A stretch of 64,000 nucleotides of DNA from Lepidostoma basale (Eukaryota > Arthropoda > Insecta > Trichoptera > Lepidostomatidae), in contig JAHDVF020000840.1 in NCBI GenBank assembly GCA_022606425.2, positions 1,240,001-1,304,000 on the forward strand. The letters run 5' to 3'. Of the stretch, positions 21,789 through 31,967 are shown one piece after another. Under the pieces are notes generated by a model that worked only from the letters and a program-made list of their open reading frames with translations, made no database searches and had not been told where the DNA came from. The translations under genes were made by a program, and so were the position numbers. The first letter of the stretch is position 1. Every line of letters starts with the position of its first letter.

Positions 21789-22538
21789 TATACCCTTTGA
21801 AAAGCCGAAAACCCATATTTTTCATATTTCATACCCAATTTGAAGCCTGCATATTTTGTTCTATTATACTTTCTAATCGATCGCGAATATCAATCAGATG
21901 CAGCATTCACGTTTAGATTTAAAACACGTCTTAAAAATTTCTGAGGTATCTCTACATGAGGGAGTATGGTAGTTATCCGTGGCTCTATCCCACGGTATTT
22001 CTTCTGGGAATGCTCGGAACCAATTCTCCACAGCTTCGAAGAGATGGACATCTAATAGCCCATTTCTTCAGATTAATTAGGGGATACTTCGAGAACTCGG
22101 CCGTACTGGAGGATTTTGGTATTTTTGTCCCCGATAGATATCTCCGACAGCGACAGCACAGATTGTTTTACCTACAGGCCGCCAGAACCAATCTGCCTCT
22201 GGTGACACCGGTGGGAAGAGCAATTAGTCTGCTGAACGCGGTCTCCTCGGAGATCGACGTCTTTCATGTTAGTGAAAGTACGTTCAGGGGACAAATACTC
22301 TTGACTTTAGAAAGTATCTTGTCTTCCTAATGTCGAACCATCTCTAATGCGTTCCTGGTACTTTGTTGTATTTTTATAATATTTTACCTGTACTTAATAG
22401 ATGCCTTAAACACTTTCCTGTTTGTAATGTCTATTGAGTTAATAAACTGATTTGATTTCATTTAATGCGCCCTTGAGGTGATTACATCACAAAAACGGCG
22501 CTTTAAAAGTTAGCATATTATTATTATTATTATTATTA
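21789..22538 (+). mobile_element. Jockey-like D LINE 3' end, itself interrupted
   Basis: The part 21789-21936 (gccgaaaacccatatttttc to aaaacacgtcttaa) and the part 22465-22538 (taatgcgcccttgaggtgat to the TTATTATT tail) join exactly as the uninterrupted copy at 16033-16205. Confidence 0.8.
21937..22464 (+). mobile_element. LINE-C 3' end with open polymerase C-terminus
   Basis: A 124-codon frame (21956-22330) reads LRRDGHLIAHFFRLIRGYFE, then FVPDRYLRQRQHRLFYLQAA, RTNLPLVTPVGRAISLLN and [19 protein letters not shown], and ends at its own stop. The 3'UTR ends aataaactgatttgatttca. It is the best preserved LINE-C copy in the window. Confidence 0.85.
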
Positions 22539-22746
22539 AAGAGCGATTCAACAAAATAATAATAATAATACGGAGTTGAAATATATAACATCAATACAAA
22601 GTAAAGAGAAAATTCAATTTTAGAATCGTATCTAAAAGTAGAATGCAGTGAAGAGAGATACAGAGCAACCTGCGCTCACTTAGCTGGTGGAACAACGGGG
22701 TTTTCTGCGCGTGGGTGTTGGTTCAGGGCTTCAGGCCTCTCGATAC

Positions 22747-22893
22747 CTGGGTACTATATGCGAGGGCCGGTGGGAGGGCCGGAAGGGAGACGGTGCGGGC
22801 ACCAGCGCGGGTCTCGGAGCACGGCCCCGCGTGGGCGGCGATCTTAAACGGGAACTTGTCGATTGTATAACTCTTTTCGCCTGACACTTGACT
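22747..22893 (-). promoter_or_regulatory. Candidate non-coding first exon with initiator (GC island)
   Basis: On the minus strand a TCAGTC initiator (22890-22895) opens a 147-base, strikingly GC-rich segment. It ends at a good donor, CAG followed by GTATCG (22746-22744). The segment has no long coding frame and differs sharply in composition from its surroundings. In position and orientation it could be an alternative first exon of the integrin gene, 8 kb upstream of the start codon exon. This is inference. Confidence 0.3.
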
Positions 22894-23044
22894 GACGAAA
22901 GTTTAACGGCTATTCTAGTTTTGCAATCAACGACTACGCAAAGGTGTGCGATCAACGAATTAACATTTTTAATGGAAGCAATATTTTGCGATCACGCTAA
23001 AACAACGAAATTTGCCAGGAATAAAAATTGTATTCAATTTATTA

Positions 23045-23294
23045 TATATCGTCGGTTTAAAGGTAAAACTCATTAAGTGACATTTAATTTTTTTTTTGCA
23101 ATTTCTGTATCAGACTTGTGAATTCTACGTCAGAAAATAATCACCAAGTGTATTTATTAAAGAATAACAGTTATTCTTAATAAAAACACTTGGTGATTAT
23201 TTTCTAACGTAGAATTCACAAGTCTGATAAAGAAATTGCAAAAAAAAAAATTAAATGTCACTTAATGAGTTTTACCTTTGAACCGACGATATAT
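23045..23294. mobile_element. FB4: 250-bp near-perfect palindrome
   Basis: The left arm (atatcgtcggtttaaaggt, cattaagtgacatttaattt, gacttgtgaattctacg, caccaagtgtatttattaa) and the right arm are inverse complements with few mismatches. They meet at agaataacagttattctt with essentially no loop. No coding content. No second copy was seen in the window. Confidence 0.85.
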
Positions 23295-23660
23295 TTGGAC
23301 TGATTCTTTGAGAATTCCGTCATCTTGCAGGCTATCCATCTTTATGTTTCGGATGGTTATCTTCGACAGCGTCAGCACAGACTGTTTTATCTCCCAGCAT
23401 GCAGAACCAACCTGCCTCTGGTGATGCCGGTGGGGAGAGCAATCAAACTGCTGAACATGATCGCTTCGGAGATCGATGTCTTTCATATTCGTGAAAGTAC
23501 GTTTAGAAGACAAATACTCTTGACTTTGGAGAGTATCTTGTATTCGTAATGTCGAACCACATCTTTCATGCGTTCCTGGTATTATATATTTATTATATTT
23601 TACCTGTAATAATTGTTTGTAATATCTTTTGAGAAAATAAACTGATTTGATTTATTCCAC
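23295..23660 (+). mobile_element. LINE-C 3' end
   Basis: The plus strand reads LQAIHLYVSDGYLRQRQHRL, then PACRTNLPLVMPVGRAIKLL and [19 protein letters not shown] with its stop. The 3' end reads aataaactgatttgattt. It lies directly against the FB4 palindrome. Confidence 0.8.
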
Positions 23661-24245
23661 TATTAGTTTCGACCGGTTTCGGCATCTTCTGGTTTTAATT
23701 TCAATTAAAAACATTGATATTTACGAAATTTGCCGTTAAAAATATATATGTTAATGGTTCTTCAAGTGTAATTTCTTACGGAAAACCACAATGATGTTAA
23801 AACTGTTTAACTGTGTTTTCTTAAAGCTTTGTTATATTTTATGGGTATGACATGTTTTACCTTACTAAAGCATTATTACATTTGATGTCATAGTAAGACG
23901 GAACATGTAATAATTATGCATATCATATTTTACAAATACCGATTTCATAATGATGAAATGGCAAAATAAAATGCTTACAGCAAAAACGTGGAAAAAATAA
24001 CAAAATGCATAATTATAACAAATACAAATTAAATGGTTTAAAAAGTAATATGGATTTTATGCTAGTACATAAAACAATATATAACGTTTTAGCAAATAAT
24101 ATTAAAATATAAATGTTATTAATTACCAATTTGAATTTTTGGTGACTATTTAGCAAATAATGTAAGAAACAAATTTAAGAATAAGTCCTACTCTTGTAGA
24201 TGATAAGTATGATTACAAAATAATAGTACGTTTAAAACCAATTCT
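23661..24245. other. AT-rich sequence with FB1 remnant
   Basis: Positions 23815-23915 contain FB1-like words (ttatattttatgggtatgac, ccttactaaagcattattac). Nothing else recognised. Confidence 0.4.
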
Positions 24246-24350
24246 AAACTAACTAACTAACCTTCACGCCGTCTCCCCGGAGGGGTAGGCAGAAATAATG
24301 GAACGCCACACTGTTCTGTCCTGACATACTTCTCTCGATTCCTCTACATT
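24246..24350 (-). mobile_element. LINE-A extreme 3' end
   Basis: Plus-strand ctaactaactaaccttcacg and ccggaggggtaggcagaa are the inverse complement of the LINE-A stop region and tail. Confidence 0.75.
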
Positions 24351-24554
24351 TATTTTACATGTTATAACAATAATTTGCCAAAAATGTTTATAGACTGTAG
24401 TTGTCGCACTAGGCATGGCCTGTATCGTGACCAACTACATAAAATATGATGTTAGTAGCATTGTTAGTAAAATGGCGGTTTGTTAGTAAAATGGCTTGTT
24501 AGTAATCTTATGCTAACATTGGTAATCACAATATGAAGATATAATTAAAATTAC

Positions 24555-24860
24555 TAGATCTAAAAGAAAGAAGTGTTTTCTATGTCTAACGATGACCCCT
24601 TTATAAATTTGGTTAGAGCACGTTTAAAATTCTTAGTGTCGTTAATTGATTTAAGATTCTCAGGAAGACGATTGAAAATATAGGGCGCGCGGAATGGAAA
24701 TTGCTTTTGGGCTAGAGCTGAGCGACAGCGAGGAACTTTGAAATTATGGTGAGAGGAATATCTTGTGGGACGGTTCTGTTGTGATCTCGAATTCGAAATT
24801 TCAAATTTGGAGAATATGGCTGATATTTTGATGTAAAGTTGTCGAATACTAAGAATTTGA
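24555..24860 (-). mobile_element. Jockey-like LINE, polymerase C-terminus
   Basis: A 104-codon minus-strand frame reads TRYSSHHNFKVPRCRSALAQ, then QFPFRAPYIFNRLPENLKS and NFKRALTKFIKGSS before its stop. This is the terminal region of a jockey-type reverse transcriptase, different from families D and E. Confidence 0.65.
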
Positions 24861-25262
24861 TATTCTTTGAACATTCATACATCTTGTCATGCACGCACGT
24901 CGATTTCTCCGACTCCTCACGTGACCGACATTCAATATTTGATTGATTTGATCGTGCCACGTTTTCCTCGGCCTTCCTCTATTTCTAGCTCCGTTCACGC
25001 CGTTTACATATACCTTCTTTACCATTATGTCTTTACTCATTCTTTCCATGTGTCCAAACCATCTTAATGACCCTTTCCTTATTTTGTTCATAACACTTTC
25101 ATTCGCACCACATTCACTTCTTATACTTGCATTTGTCACTCTATCATATACAGATTTGCCACAAATTCGTCTTAGAGATCTCATTTCTACTGCATTTATT
25201 CTACTTTCATCCTTCTTTTGCCAGTTCCATACATTAGGGTCATACAATTCTAAACTGTAATG
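24861..25262 (-). mobile_element. LINE-A fragment with long open frame, lacking its 3' end
   Basis: The minus-strand frame (24849-25247) reads [20 protein letters not shown], then [39 protein letters not shown] and [17 protein letters not shown]. The element's last residues and tail are absent. It abuts the jockey-like fragment at 24555-24860, in the same orientation. Confidence 0.8.
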
Positions 25263-25399
25263 AATAAACTAGAATACAAACAACATCTTCAAATTATCAT
25301 CCTAGAAAAATTCTAGGATGTATCAAAGATTCATAATAGAATATCGCTTCTATCATTTTGTTGACATTTTATCTTGAAAAAAAAAAACACTTATCACAA

Positions 25400-25720
25400 T
25401 TAAGTAAATATAAAAGCGCATATCTCACTGGCTGCTATGGGGTTACGTGCGTTCAAACTTGGTTCAAACGCTATGCAGTTGCAGGCGACAAGGCAGCGAG
25501 AAGCCGACATCTGTTCGGCGCCGCGGCCGGGCCGAGACGGGGAGCATCTCTAGATCACAGATCAGTGATGTCACACGCCCAGTGGACCAGTCTCTGTTTC
25601 GTTGAAGGCCGATAGCTTATTATTTACACTCTCGGGACATTGCAGGGGGCACGCGCGCCGCTTGCTGTCTGCTGCTAATATCAATCGAAGGAACTACCGA
25701 TTAAATTGACTACAGCTGAA
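25400..25720. other. GC-rich unique segment, unexplained
   Basis: A GC-rich stretch (cggcgccgcggccgggccgag) in AT-rich DNA. A TCAGTG lies on the plus strand at 25561-25569. No coding frame or donor is convincing. It may be a regulatory region or part of an unrecognised repeat. Confidence 0.2.
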
Positions 25721-25859
25721 ATCACATCGTTCTTACTCGGACCTAAAATTCATACCTAATTGGCTTCATTGAAAACTTGTCGAATGATTTAACGATCAAT
25801 TTGTTACATTATTGCATTACACTTAGCACATTCAATTGCAACAATCTCACGCGCGTAAA

Positions 25860-26165
25860 GGACAATTAGTTTGAATTTGAGGAAATTGAAATGGGCAGGA
25901 CATGTTGCCAGATAGAGAACGGATAAATGGGCACCAAGAGTCTTGACAGGAGATTGTGGGAAGGAAAAGAGGCATCGGTGGACCCTTAAAAAGATGGGAT
26001 GATGACATAATTAAGTCGGAGGAAGAAGGTGGACAAGAGCCGCACATGATAGAGGAAAATGTAGACTGTATGAAGAGAAGAGGCCTACATCCAGAAGTGG
26101 AGAGATGGCTAAGGAGAAGAATCTCACAGTTAACTATAATACACGACCCTGCCTATTCCTAAACT
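25860..26165 (+). mobile_element. RTE-like LINE 3' fragment (third family)
   Basis: The plus strand reads LKWAGHVAR and then WAPRVLTGDCGKEKR; a neighbouring frame has GGPLKRWDDDIIK. This is the hallmark (K/R)WAGHVAR to RWxDD tail of RTE-like polymerases, with frameshifts. Confidence 0.7.
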
Positions 26166-26195
26166 ACGTAAACCCATGAATACAAATTTTCTTGT

Positions 26196-26720
26196 TCCTA
26201 GCTATAGACCTATGTGGTCTGTTCTCCAAAGATTTTCTCCTCATATGAGGTGGATTCCTAGCTGTCCATACATCTTTTAGGAGGTCATCCACAAGGATGA
26301 GTCCCGTGAAGCTGATTATGTAGTGCAATACCAGATATAAAAGCATACGAAAGCGTTGGGAACAAAATAATTAGAGAATCATAATGATGGTAAAAGGGAG
26401 TCTGATGGTGTCCAATTTTGGACATGTCCGTAACAGTCTATGCTTCGCTGTCTACTCCATCTTACAATATCCCCAGGCTCACACACTTCTCTTATTCTGG
26501 TGTTGCTCACGCGATTTCTTAGAGTTTTGTCTGTTATTCTAAGTGTTTTCATATCAGAAGTCCTCAAAGCTTGTTTGGTCCTGTCTGTGTCTGCCATTGC
26601 TTCAATTATTGGTTTTCTGTATGCTATATAAATTTTCATCTTATGCTTAGTGGAAATGTCTTTACTCTTCCATATTGTGGATTTTAGAGCACCAGAGGCG
26701 GCCGATGCCTTGTTGACTCG
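26196..26720 (-). mobile_element. LINE-B copy, interrupted by a small LINE-A scrap
   Basis: Minus strand: MKTLRITDKTLRNRVSNTR, REVCEPGDIVRWSRQRS and the C-terminal end near 26200, parallel to the copy at 19856-20580. The similarity is broken between about 26336 and 26395. Confidence 0.75.
26336..26395 (+). mobile_element. Tiny LINE-A fragment inside LINE-B
   Basis: The words gcatacgaaagcgttgggaa and caaaataattagagaatc match 27341-27375 of a LINE-A copy. Only about 50-60 bases were copied or have survived. Confidence 0.5.
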
Positions 26721-26900
26721 GGTTGATCAATTTATTGAATTAAATTTTCTCATTTTTCTTATGTTCTATTATATGTTATGCATATGTTTTGTTTTCATTC
26801 ATTTGACACTTTTTTTCATCAATAAAAAAATATTTTCTTTTCTCTTCTAAAGATGGTATTTACTCGTCGCATATCCCAAATGTCGCAATATTTGGAATCC
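26721..26900. other. No feature recognised
   Basis: AT-rich, short open frames only. Confidence 0.3.
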
Positions 26901-27150
26901 TGCTTAAACAATGATATAAAACTCTACATTTAATAACTAATATAAATGAAAACGCATGTTTTCTATAAGTTCTATAATATTTTATGGGAATGACATGCTT
27001 TGCATTAATGACTAAGGCATTATCAAGAGTGTGAAATTATTATTTAGACATTTGATAATAACTTAGCAAAGCGAAACGTGTGATTTCCTTAAAATATATA
27101 AACTTCTAGAAAACAGATGTTTTCATTCATATAAATAATGTATTGTTTAA
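26900..27150. mobile_element. FB1 fold-back element, both arms
   Basis: Left arm: aacaatgatataaaactc, aaaacgcatgttttctataa, gggaatgacatgctttg, ctaaggcattatc. Right arm: gataataacttagcaaagcg, gtgtgatttccttaaaata, acttctagaaaacagatg, ttttcattcatataaata. Arms of about 80 bases surround a loop of about 40 bases. Confidence 0.75.
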
Positions 27151-27234
27151 TATTTTTTAAAATTATTTCTGCTTATTGTATTTTAATTAATAATTATTAA
27201 ATTATTGTTACTACAATATAATGCAGTTGCTTGA

Positions 27235-27625
27235 TATACCGATTTTTGTGAATCTAAGTAAAGCATGGAATTGGGAAATTGTGATGAAAGAGGAATAAAT
27301 GAGGTCGAAATGAGATCTCTTTGACGCATGACTTAGAAGTGCGTACGAAAGCGTTAGGAACAAAATAATTGAAGGTTCATTAAGATGGTTTGAACACATG
27401 GATAAAATAAATGAAGAATAAAAGGTTTTAAAAAGTATACGATAACGATGTGAATGAAGCAGAGATAAACCGAGGAAACTTGGCACGATCAAAACAATCA
27501 AAATTTAAATGTCGGCTACGTGATCGAAGAAAAGGACGCTTGATGATAGAAAGAAGAATGCTACTAAATAACAGTGTGGCGTCCAATACTTTCTGCCCAT
27601 CCCTTCGGTGAAACGGTGGATTGGT
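27235..27625 (+). mobile_element. LINE-A 3' part, decayed
   Basis: Translates in pieces to ESK-AWNWEI, NKIIEGSLRWFEHMDK, then ERRMLLNNSVW and LSAHPFGET. Many stops. It ends at ggattggttatat. Confidence 0.65.
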
Positions 27626-28000
27626 TATATATTTATCTATTGCTTGATATGATTTACGGAGTCCTCGTAATGGCTCAAGAGATGAACAAAATTTATAAAT
27701 AGAAGATGCAACCTAATTCGGCGGAATGTTTACTCGCGATAACAGCTTTTTAAACATTTTTTGGTAGATCGAAGATCGCTGCGGCGAAACATGCTAAACT
27801 TGGCAAACGCACTCAACGCCGGCCGAGAGATCAATGATCTTCTCATACGTATATTACAAACGCATTTGGTTGCATTTTCTTCAAGACAAAGTAGAATAAT
27901 ACCACACGATTTCAATCTCCTGTAAATGAAATCACTACTGTGAGTAATGCACGTAACGGGCTAAACAAATATAAAAGTACAGTAAATTCTGAACAAAAGA
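27626..28000. other. No feature recognised
   Basis: Mixed-composition sequence with short frames only (27730-27915 minus, unrecognised). Confidence 0.3.
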
Positions 28001-28004
28001 ACAA

Positions 28005-28225
28005 CAAATCTCATAAGAACCACAGAAATGAAGACTCTCCGATCCGTTGCGGGAACGACACTCCGAGACAGAATAATAAATTCTGAAATGAGACTACCAA
28101 CAGGAAATCGACCTGCAGGAAGACCACCTAAAAGATGGCTAGACAGTTGGACATCTGCATCCAAGGAACAGGCTCCGAGAAATAACAGGACACAGTCCTA
28201 AATAAAACAGAAGAAGAAGAAGTAA
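28005..28225 (+). mobile_element. LINE-B-like element with internal deletion
   Basis: Begins gaacaccaga-type words (gaaccacagaaatgaagact, ccgatccgttgcgggaacg) and jumps from aaattctgaaatgag directly to accaacaggaaatcgacctg, ending ggacacagtcctaaataaaa. Compared with 36715-37110 about 120 bases are missing. The end is followed by aagaagaag. Confidence 0.75.
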
Positions 28226-28670
28226 ATTCTGTAGAAATGAGATACCTTAGAAGAATGTATGATACAATATGAATGTCTAAATCCGATATAAGAAAAAAAT
28301 ACAGGGCGAACAAAAGGGTTATTTATAAAATCGGAGAAATCGTTAAATAATGAATATGCATGAAAACGTCTGTTTTCTAGAAGATTTATTATATTTAATT
28401 GAAATGACATGTTTCGTCTTGCTAGGGCATTATTAAATGTTTGAATTTGGACAATTGATAATACCCTTTGCAAGGCTATTAATAAAACTCCAAGAAAACA
28501 GACGGATTAAATGATATTTATAATTTAAAATGGAGTTCAAGAAACAATTATTAGATATGTTAAACGTCCTAAAAAATACGTGCATTATATGTCTGCATAA
28601 AACAGTGTGTCGGTCTATCCTCTTTATTTACCCCTCTTGGTAATATGCCACCGTGGCCCACCTGGCACGA
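28226..28670 (+). mobile_element. LINE-A remnant split by an FB1 element
   Basis: Upstream piece: ttctgtagaaatgagatacc to agggcgaacaaaag. The FB1 element follows at about 28355-28510. A downstream piece with cagtgtgtcggtctatcctc and cacgatggctagctagttag ends the LINE. Confidence 0.55.
28355..28512. mobile_element. FB1 fold-back element
   Basis: Left arm gaaaacgtctgttttctaga, tgacatgtttcgtcttgcta, gggcattattaaatg. Right arm gataataccctttgcaagg, ctccaagaaaacagacgg. Confidence 0.7.
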
Positions 28671-29070
28671 TGGCTAGCTAGTTAGATACTGCACGTCAAA
28701 GTTTCCAAAATATATTTGGCTCAAGGCGCCGCCCCCTTTTCAAAAATAGAATTCTTAAGTATCACCTCCCTTCTCACTCCACCTGATGCACAACGCTGCC
28801 TTTGCCGACTAATAATTACAATGGTATTATCTTTATAAATATAATTGTTATAAAGGTAAATATTTATTACTTGGAACCAGTCAAAGGCGTCAGTGATGTA
28901 TTCAAATAAAAAAAACTTCATCGAACAAATTGTTCCAAGCGCCATTCCGCTTTAGCGAAACCCAGGTAAATTATCAGGAAAGAGATGCCTACAAATCAGC
29001 GATAAAATAAATATAAATTATTTTTATAGTTTCTTGAATAAATAATTTAATAACTCCACAATAAATAATC
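28671..29070. other. No feature recognised
   Basis: AT-rich with short frames; nothing identified. Confidence 0.3.
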
Positions 29071-29076
29071 TTAATA

Positions 29077-29400
29077 GATGGCGCTAGTGTAGATTGTCCT
29101 AAAAAATGTGAAGTGTTCTTAACGTATTAGCATATATTCATCTTTCAAAAATTTGTCAGACGTGGTGGTCGTAAGAAGGGAGGAATGGGGAATGTTGTTA
29201 ACATAAAGCGATCGCTTAATCCAACCAATGACAGGTCATAAGTCATGTAAACGCCTCGACTACCATATTCTGTTTAAAAAAAAAAAAAACAATTTACATC
29301 TTCGTCTCTACTGAGATACAATTAATCCTTAAAAATGATTAACCCGCAATGGGTAAAATCCAGTATTTGTCTACAAGAATTTGTATACATTCAAAATGTT
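29077..29400 (-). repeat. Unknown repeat family, copy 1 (inverted relative to copy 2)
   Basis: Shares, in inverse orientation, a series of words with 31968-32345: agatggcgctagtg, gtggtggtcgtaagaag, gaatggggaatgttgt, ccaatgacaggtcataag, cgtctctactgagatac, acccgcaatgggtaaaatcc. No coding frame. The right end runs into an FB1 arm at about 29405. Confidence 0.75.
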
Positions 29401-29500
29401 GTATAAATAATTAATAAAGAAAAAGTCGGTTTTCTAGAAAATTTATCCTATTTTATAGAAATTACGTGTTTCGCATTGCTAAAATATATTCTTAAATTAT
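29400..29500. mobile_element. FB1 left arm
   Basis: Contains gtcggttttctagaaaat and aaattacgtgtttcgcattg; the second arm may be the one at 29760-29825 (gcatggtgaaacatgtaatt, acttctagaaatcataag). If so, SINE-T at 29515 inserted between the arms. Confidence 0.5.
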
Positions 29501-29514
29501 TACAAGGAATTAAA

Positions 29515-29692
29515 ATGGCGACCTTCGTGGCAGAGTGGTAAGAGCTCTGACTGCCATACCGAAGGTTCCGGGTTCGATTCCCGGCGATGGCAGTGTCATT
29601 GTCACACTGTCTTTGGTCTGGTGTAGAATTCTCGTAACAATAAAATGGCGATAGATTAGCTACCTATCACATTCACGAGAATCAATATATCA
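29515..29692 (+). mobile_element. SINE-T copy, well preserved
   Basis: Contains gcgaccttcgtggcagagtg, ctgactgccataccgaagg and the B box gggttcgattcccggcga, followed by the SINE body (gtctttggtctggtgtagaa, agattagctacctatcac). The tRNA-like head is almost intact but is fused to the SINE body, so it is a retroposon and not a tRNA gene. Confidence 0.85.
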
Positions 29693-30000
29693 GCTAAAAA
29701 AACATATTGTATACAGTAATTGGGTTCAAACGACCTGTTGTAAACAAAAAAATATTATTTGCATGGTGAAACATGTAATTCTCATAAATTATAATAAAAC
29801 TTCTAGAAATCATAAGTTTCAATTCTTTTTAATTAATTGCACGTGGAAAGCGACGGGAAACCACCACATTAAAAAGGCCAAAGTGGCATCCCAAGTATTA
29901 GCAAAGATGTTAGACTTGTTGTTGACCAATCTCTAGGATTTAAGCATAAAATTCAAAAAATAATAATTACTAATAAAATTTGCATTGTGATATTTTTATA

Positions 30001-30175
30001 CTAACTAACTAACCATCACGCCATCTCCCTGAAAGGGTAGGCAGAAAGAATGGACTGTCACACTTTTACTGATGCGGCACTCCATCCTTCTCTTTTCGCT
30101 CCGCGGGAGACGCGGTGTATTGGGTTGCGAACCTCATCGCCACCAATAGGCATCTCCCGCGCACACTTTGATCGT
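30001..30175 (-). mobile_element. LINE-A deletion derivative: 3' end fused to 5' end
   Basis: Left: ctaactaactaaccatcacg with agggtaggcagaaagaatgg, the inverse complement of the LINE-A tail and stop region. At about 30074 it passes directly into atgcggcactccatccttct and cctcatcgccaccaatagg, the inverse complement of the LINE-A 5' end seen at 1012-1095. All the endonuclease and polymerase coding region is absent. Confidence 0.8.
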
Positions 30176-30700
30176 GCAACACCCACAAAATAAATCTAAA
30201 ATAAATAATATAAAATACAATGACATAAAATAAAATAACAAAATAAAAATAATTTAACACAAAATGTTCTTTTTAGATGGTGCACATATTGTCTATTTAA
30301 TTTATGTTCCAAGAATCCGTCCTTTTTTTAATTTAGCACATAATGTAATAACACATAATGTTTTTTTCGATGTTGCGCATGTTGACATGGACGATCCGGA
30401 CTTTTGTGTTTATTTAATTTATGTTACACGTATCCACCGTTTTTTAAATTAGCTGTAATTAGGCACTTAACCAGCAAGAACTTTGAAATAATATTGAAGG
30501 AATTATTCAAATTGTCATTGGAACAAATGAAAAAATTATTTTTACACCTGTCAAAATTCTTTATAAAAACGATAAAACTAATATAATTTTAACAGCAAAA
30601 CAGCACAAACGTATTACGTGTCACAATTAACTATTATAAAGTGCGGTAACAGTTAAATTGACCAAAACAATTCACTTATACGCGAAATATCTCCAAATTA
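30176..30700 (-). mobile_element. Probable 5' leader of the LINE-A derivative
   Basis: Ordered short similarities with 1096-1640 (see that entry). No coding frame. Confidence 0.5.
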
Positions 30701-31140
30701 ACAGGAGCACCACATGAACCAAACCAAATTTTCAAAAACAAAAGAATATATAAAAACAAGTAATGATGATAAATTGTCAATTAAAAAAGTTATTACTCAT
30801 ATATTGTGTGGTTACTCTGTTTTAAATGCACACATGATTGCAACGACGCGACGTATGTATGAATGAGAATTATTCAAAACATTCATAATCACCATGGCAA
30901 CATGCATAAATATTCATGTTTTATCAAGGATGCATGCTTGAGGCGACCTAATATATTTATTATATTTAAAATATTGTTTGAATATAAAATTAAAAAAAAA
31001 AAGAATTAAAAAAGGCGTTTCATTTCAGTTACTCAACTTTCCTGCACAGTTTTCACATACTTTCTGAAACAACAATTTGAAAATATACAATTTATTTATT
31101 AGATGGTGACATTTGGTAAATTAATTTTAAAATATCCATT
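30701..31140. other. AT-rich, nothing recognised
   Basis: No gene or repeat recognised. Confidence 0.3.
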
Positions 31141-31560
31141 GTATTTATTGTTTCTTAAACAATGATGTAAAACTCCATATTAAATCAAATGATTTTACTG
31201 AAATCTCTTGATGGAAGTTCATTTTAAATTAAATAAAACGATGTTTTTTTAAATACTTCCACTTTTGTCTTCATTTCGACAGCGACCGGTTTCGCCAGGC
31301 TCGCTGGCATCGACAGACTGGTCTGTCCCTGGTCTGTCGATGCCAGGGAGCCTGGCGAAACCGTTCGCTGTCGAAATAAAGACAAAAGTGGAAGTAGTTA
31401 AAAAACATCGTTTTATTTAATTATTATCCATATTAAATCATTAATACGAATGATAGCATCTATTTTCTAGATTTTTTATTATAGTTTATGGGAATGACAT
31501 GTTTCGCCTTACTAAGGCATTATCAAATGTTGATTTGATAATTTGATAACATTGAGAGTA
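31141..31560. mobile_element. FB1 element with an FB3 palindrome inserted
   Basis: FB1 words occur on both sides: attgtttcttaaacaatgat before 31225 and tctattttctagatttttta, atgacatgtttcgccttac, taaggcattatcaaatg after 31440. Between them is an FB3 palindrome. The nesting order is an inference. Confidence 0.55.
31226..31418. mobile_element. FB3 fold-back element
   Basis: The left arm (aaataaaacgatgttttttt, acttccacttttgtcttca, tcgacagcgaccggtttcg, ccaggctcgctggcatcgac) is matched by its inverse complement ending aaaaaacatcgttttattta. The loop is only about 10 bases (tggtctgtccc region). Arms of about 90 bases. Confidence 0.85.
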
Positions 31561-31967
31561 ATCGCGAGCATTTTTTTACAACACTATATTGTTTCAAACG
31601 AATATTCCCTGCGGGATGTAAACAGAAACATTGCAAATTTAAAATTTAGAAGATTCAGAATAAGATGTTGGTGAATCATATTTGTTCAGAGAGAAATGAC
31701 CAAGCATGCGATTAATAGCACTGTATTGCAAAGTAAAGCGTACAATATAATTATTGTAAGCTATATCGGTCCATGACAGTCGATTGATCTAATAAGATGC
31801 TACAAGCTACAATACCAAGCGCAGATGTTACAAACTTATTAAATATTGTAGTTTAAAATGGAATTGCCTCCACAACTTATTTAACATTAATATAAATGTA
31901 TGCTAATATCAAAACATTATTAATAAGTTGTCAAAACTTATATAATATATAAAATATTCACCACGAA

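Larger units (their letters stand above)
21609..22572 (+). mobile_element. SINE-T copy carrying a nested LINE-in-LINE insertion
   Basis: The SINE head is well preserved: gacgacctttgtggccgagtg, ctgggttcgattcccggcg, then cacgtgacaataaaatggcg and atgatagctataccctttg, up to about 21788. Its tail, taaagagcgattcaacaaaa, lies at 22539-22572. Between these are a jockey-like D LINE and, within that, a LINE-C. Confidence 0.8.

Noticed and set aside
22687..22884. 65-codon Gly-Arg-rich frame in the GC island
   Set aside because: Low-complexity frame produced by high GC; better explained as a non-coding exon or promoter.
29517..29592. tRNA-like head with good A and B boxes
   Set aside because: It continues into a body and tail shared with at least five other copies in the window, so it is a tRNA-derived SINE and not a tRNA gene.
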